Shown here in pieces: positions 63,050 through 64,000 of a DNA stretch of 64,000 nucleotides. Made by a program: the position numbers and the translations under genes. The DNA lies in assembly GCF_963665245.1 (NCBI RefSeq), contig NZ_OY762269.1, positions 2,114,501 to 2,178,500 on the forward strand, in the 5' to 3' direction. Under the pieces are notes generated by a model. The model did not search any database, had not been told where the DNA came from, and worked only from the letters and a program-made list of their open reading frames with translations. Every line of letters begins with the position of its first letter. The first letter of the stretch is position 1. This stretch comes from an uncultured Paludibaculum sp. (GTDB taxonomy: Bacteria > Acidobacteriota > Terriglobia > Bryobacterales > Bryobacteraceae).

Positions 63050-64000
63050 TTTGCTGGGGTCTTCAGCCGCTCTGTCCAACTGCCTGCGATCTCGGCCACA
63101 ATGGCCGGCAGCGGTTTGGCGATATCCCAGGCCGGATAGTGCGCACGCATTTTGCGCAAGTCGCTGTAGTAGCAGATGTGGTCGCCAATCCGGTTCTCGT
63201 CCACGTACTTCCAGCGCATTGGCTTGCCTGTCACGGCTTCGGCCATCTGGAACGCTTGCAGTACGGAGCAGGCATTGTCCTTGCCGCCGCCCAGATTGTA
63301 GACCTCGGCGACGCGCGGCGCCTTCCAGAATTCGAACATGAATCGCGCCACGTCCTCGGAATGGATGTTGTCGCGAACCTGCTTGCCCTTGTAGCCGAAG
63401 ACGCGGTATTCGCGCTCTTCGACATTGCACTTCACCAGGTAGCTGAGGAAGCCATGCAACTCCACGCCGCTGTGATTGGGGCCGGTGAGGCAGCCGCCGC
63501 GCAGGCAGCAGGTGGGCATGTTGAAGTAGCGGCCGTACTCCTGCACCATGACGTCGCCAGCCACCTTCGAGGCGCCGAAGATGGAGTGTTTGCTCTGATC
63601 GATGGAGAAGTCCTCGGCGATGCCGTGTTCATAGGCGGGATCGTCGTAATCCCAGCGCATGTCCAATTCCTTTAGCCGGATGGTGTTGGGCCGGTCGCCG
63701 TACACCTTATTGGTGGACATGTGGATGAAGGGCGACTCGGGGCAGTGTTGCCGGGCCGCTTCCAGCATGTGCAAGGTGCCCAGGGCGTTCACCTCGAAAT
63801 CCAGAAAGGGGATGGCCGCCGCGCGGTCGTGAGAGGGCTGAGCAGCTGTGTGGATGATGAGATTGGGCCGCAGGTCGCGCACGTAGTTGAGCAACCGGTC
63901 GCGATCGCGGATATCGAGAGCCTCATGCCGGTAGCCGGGGATTTCCCGACGCAGGCGTTCGAGGACCCAACTGGTATCGCCTTCCGGGCCAAAGAAAATG
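63046..64000 (-). CDS. CDP-paratose 2-epimerase-like SDR (cut by window edge)
   Basis: The frame is open to the right edge, so the first residues are missing. The visible 317 residues start inside the Rossmann part (FFGPEGDTSWVLERLRREIPG). LIIHTAAQPSHDRAA, STNKVYGDRPNTIRL, RGGCLTGPNHSGVELHGFL and NLGGGKDNACSVLQAF follow; these match CDP-paratose 2-epimerase-like SDRs. The active-site Tyr of the usual YxxxK is Phe here (SIFGASK). It probably makes a nucleotide deoxy-sugar for envelope polysaccharide. It overlaps the next epimerase by ATGA. Confidence 0.82.
   Translation of the reverse strand, partial: IFFGPEGDTSWVLERLRREIPGYRHEALDIRDRDRLLNYVRDLRPNLIIHTAAQPSHDRAAAIPFLDFEVNALGTLHMLEAARQHCPESPFIHMSTNKVYGDRPNTIRLKELDMRWDYDDPAYEHGIAEDFSIDQSKHSIFGASKVAGDVMVQEYGRYFNMPTCCLRGGCLTGPNHSGVELHGFLSYLVKCNVEEREYRVFGYKGKQVRDNIHSEDVARFMFEFWKAPRVAEVYNLGGGKDNACSVLQAFQMAEAVTGKPMRWKYVDENRIGDHICYYSDLRKMRAHYPAWDIAKPLPAIVAEIAGSWTERLKTPAK

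Overview
The window reads as chromosomal DNA of an Acidobacteriota bacterium, most likely order Bryobacterales (the Solibacter/Paludibaculum/Bryobacter group). The clues are high GC, a carboxypeptidase-regulatory-domain TonB/Oar-type receptor, a TolB-like/TPR protein, an IPT/TIG protein ending in the Solibacter-type TIGR03437 domain, a PEP-CTERM protein, a remnant of an FtsX/MacB-like orphan permease, and a member of the multi-copy AQI.AN.ANA..STGP family. No tRNA, rRNA, CRISPR array, phage or insertion sequence was seen. These assignments come from reading sequence motifs; no database was searched.

Layout. 1-6.7 kb (minus strand): the start of a TonB receptor that runs off the left edge, then oligopeptidase B, a ROK sugar kinase and xylulokinase. 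6.8-7.02 kb: a gene-free stretch with stacked hairpins and a strong plus-strand terminator, a candidate small RNA. 7-16 kb: a TolB-like/TPR protein, an acyltransferase, an oxidoreductase/sugar isomerase pair, and an exported pair that includes a PEP-CTERM protein. 16.7-24.1 kb: a seven-gene plus-strand operon joining PspA, a complete NitT/TauT-like ABC transporter whose binding protein is fused to an OmpA domain, two coiled-coil proteins and an AAA+ ATPase. 24.2-27.4 kb: small stress-type genes (CsbD and two tiny membrane proteins) and repeat-rich DNA. 27.5-32.3 kb: alcohol dehydrogenase, a LamG-like exported protein and an FAD oxidoreductase with SLH-like repeats. 32.8-37.5 kb: a lower-GC two-gene operon (DUF4062-STAND-TPR protein plus an unrecognised partner), a possible defence or conflict module. 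38-45.6 kb: exported proteins, a permease remnant, a repeat array that has copied the 3' end of a thioesterase gene, and a lipid-kinase-like gene. 45.6-64 kb: mostly housekeeping genes (pgk, nth, rpoD, dnaG) with membrane glycosyltransferases, sugar kinases, a mandelate-racemase-type enzyme and an ATGA-overlapped nucleotide-sugar epimerase/glycosyltransferase operon that runs off the right edge.

How the genes fit together. Sugar uptake and phosphorylation (TonB receptor, ROK kinase, XylB, GlcNAc-type kinase, isomerase/oxidoreductase pair) and envelope or polysaccharide work (acyltransferase, glycosyltransferases, epimerases) dominate, as expected of a polymer-degrading soil bacterium. The three most interesting features are the PspA-ABC-AAA+ operon, the DUF4062-STAND operon and the small-RNA candidate whose hairpin loops carry anti-Shine-Dalgarno CCUCC sequences.
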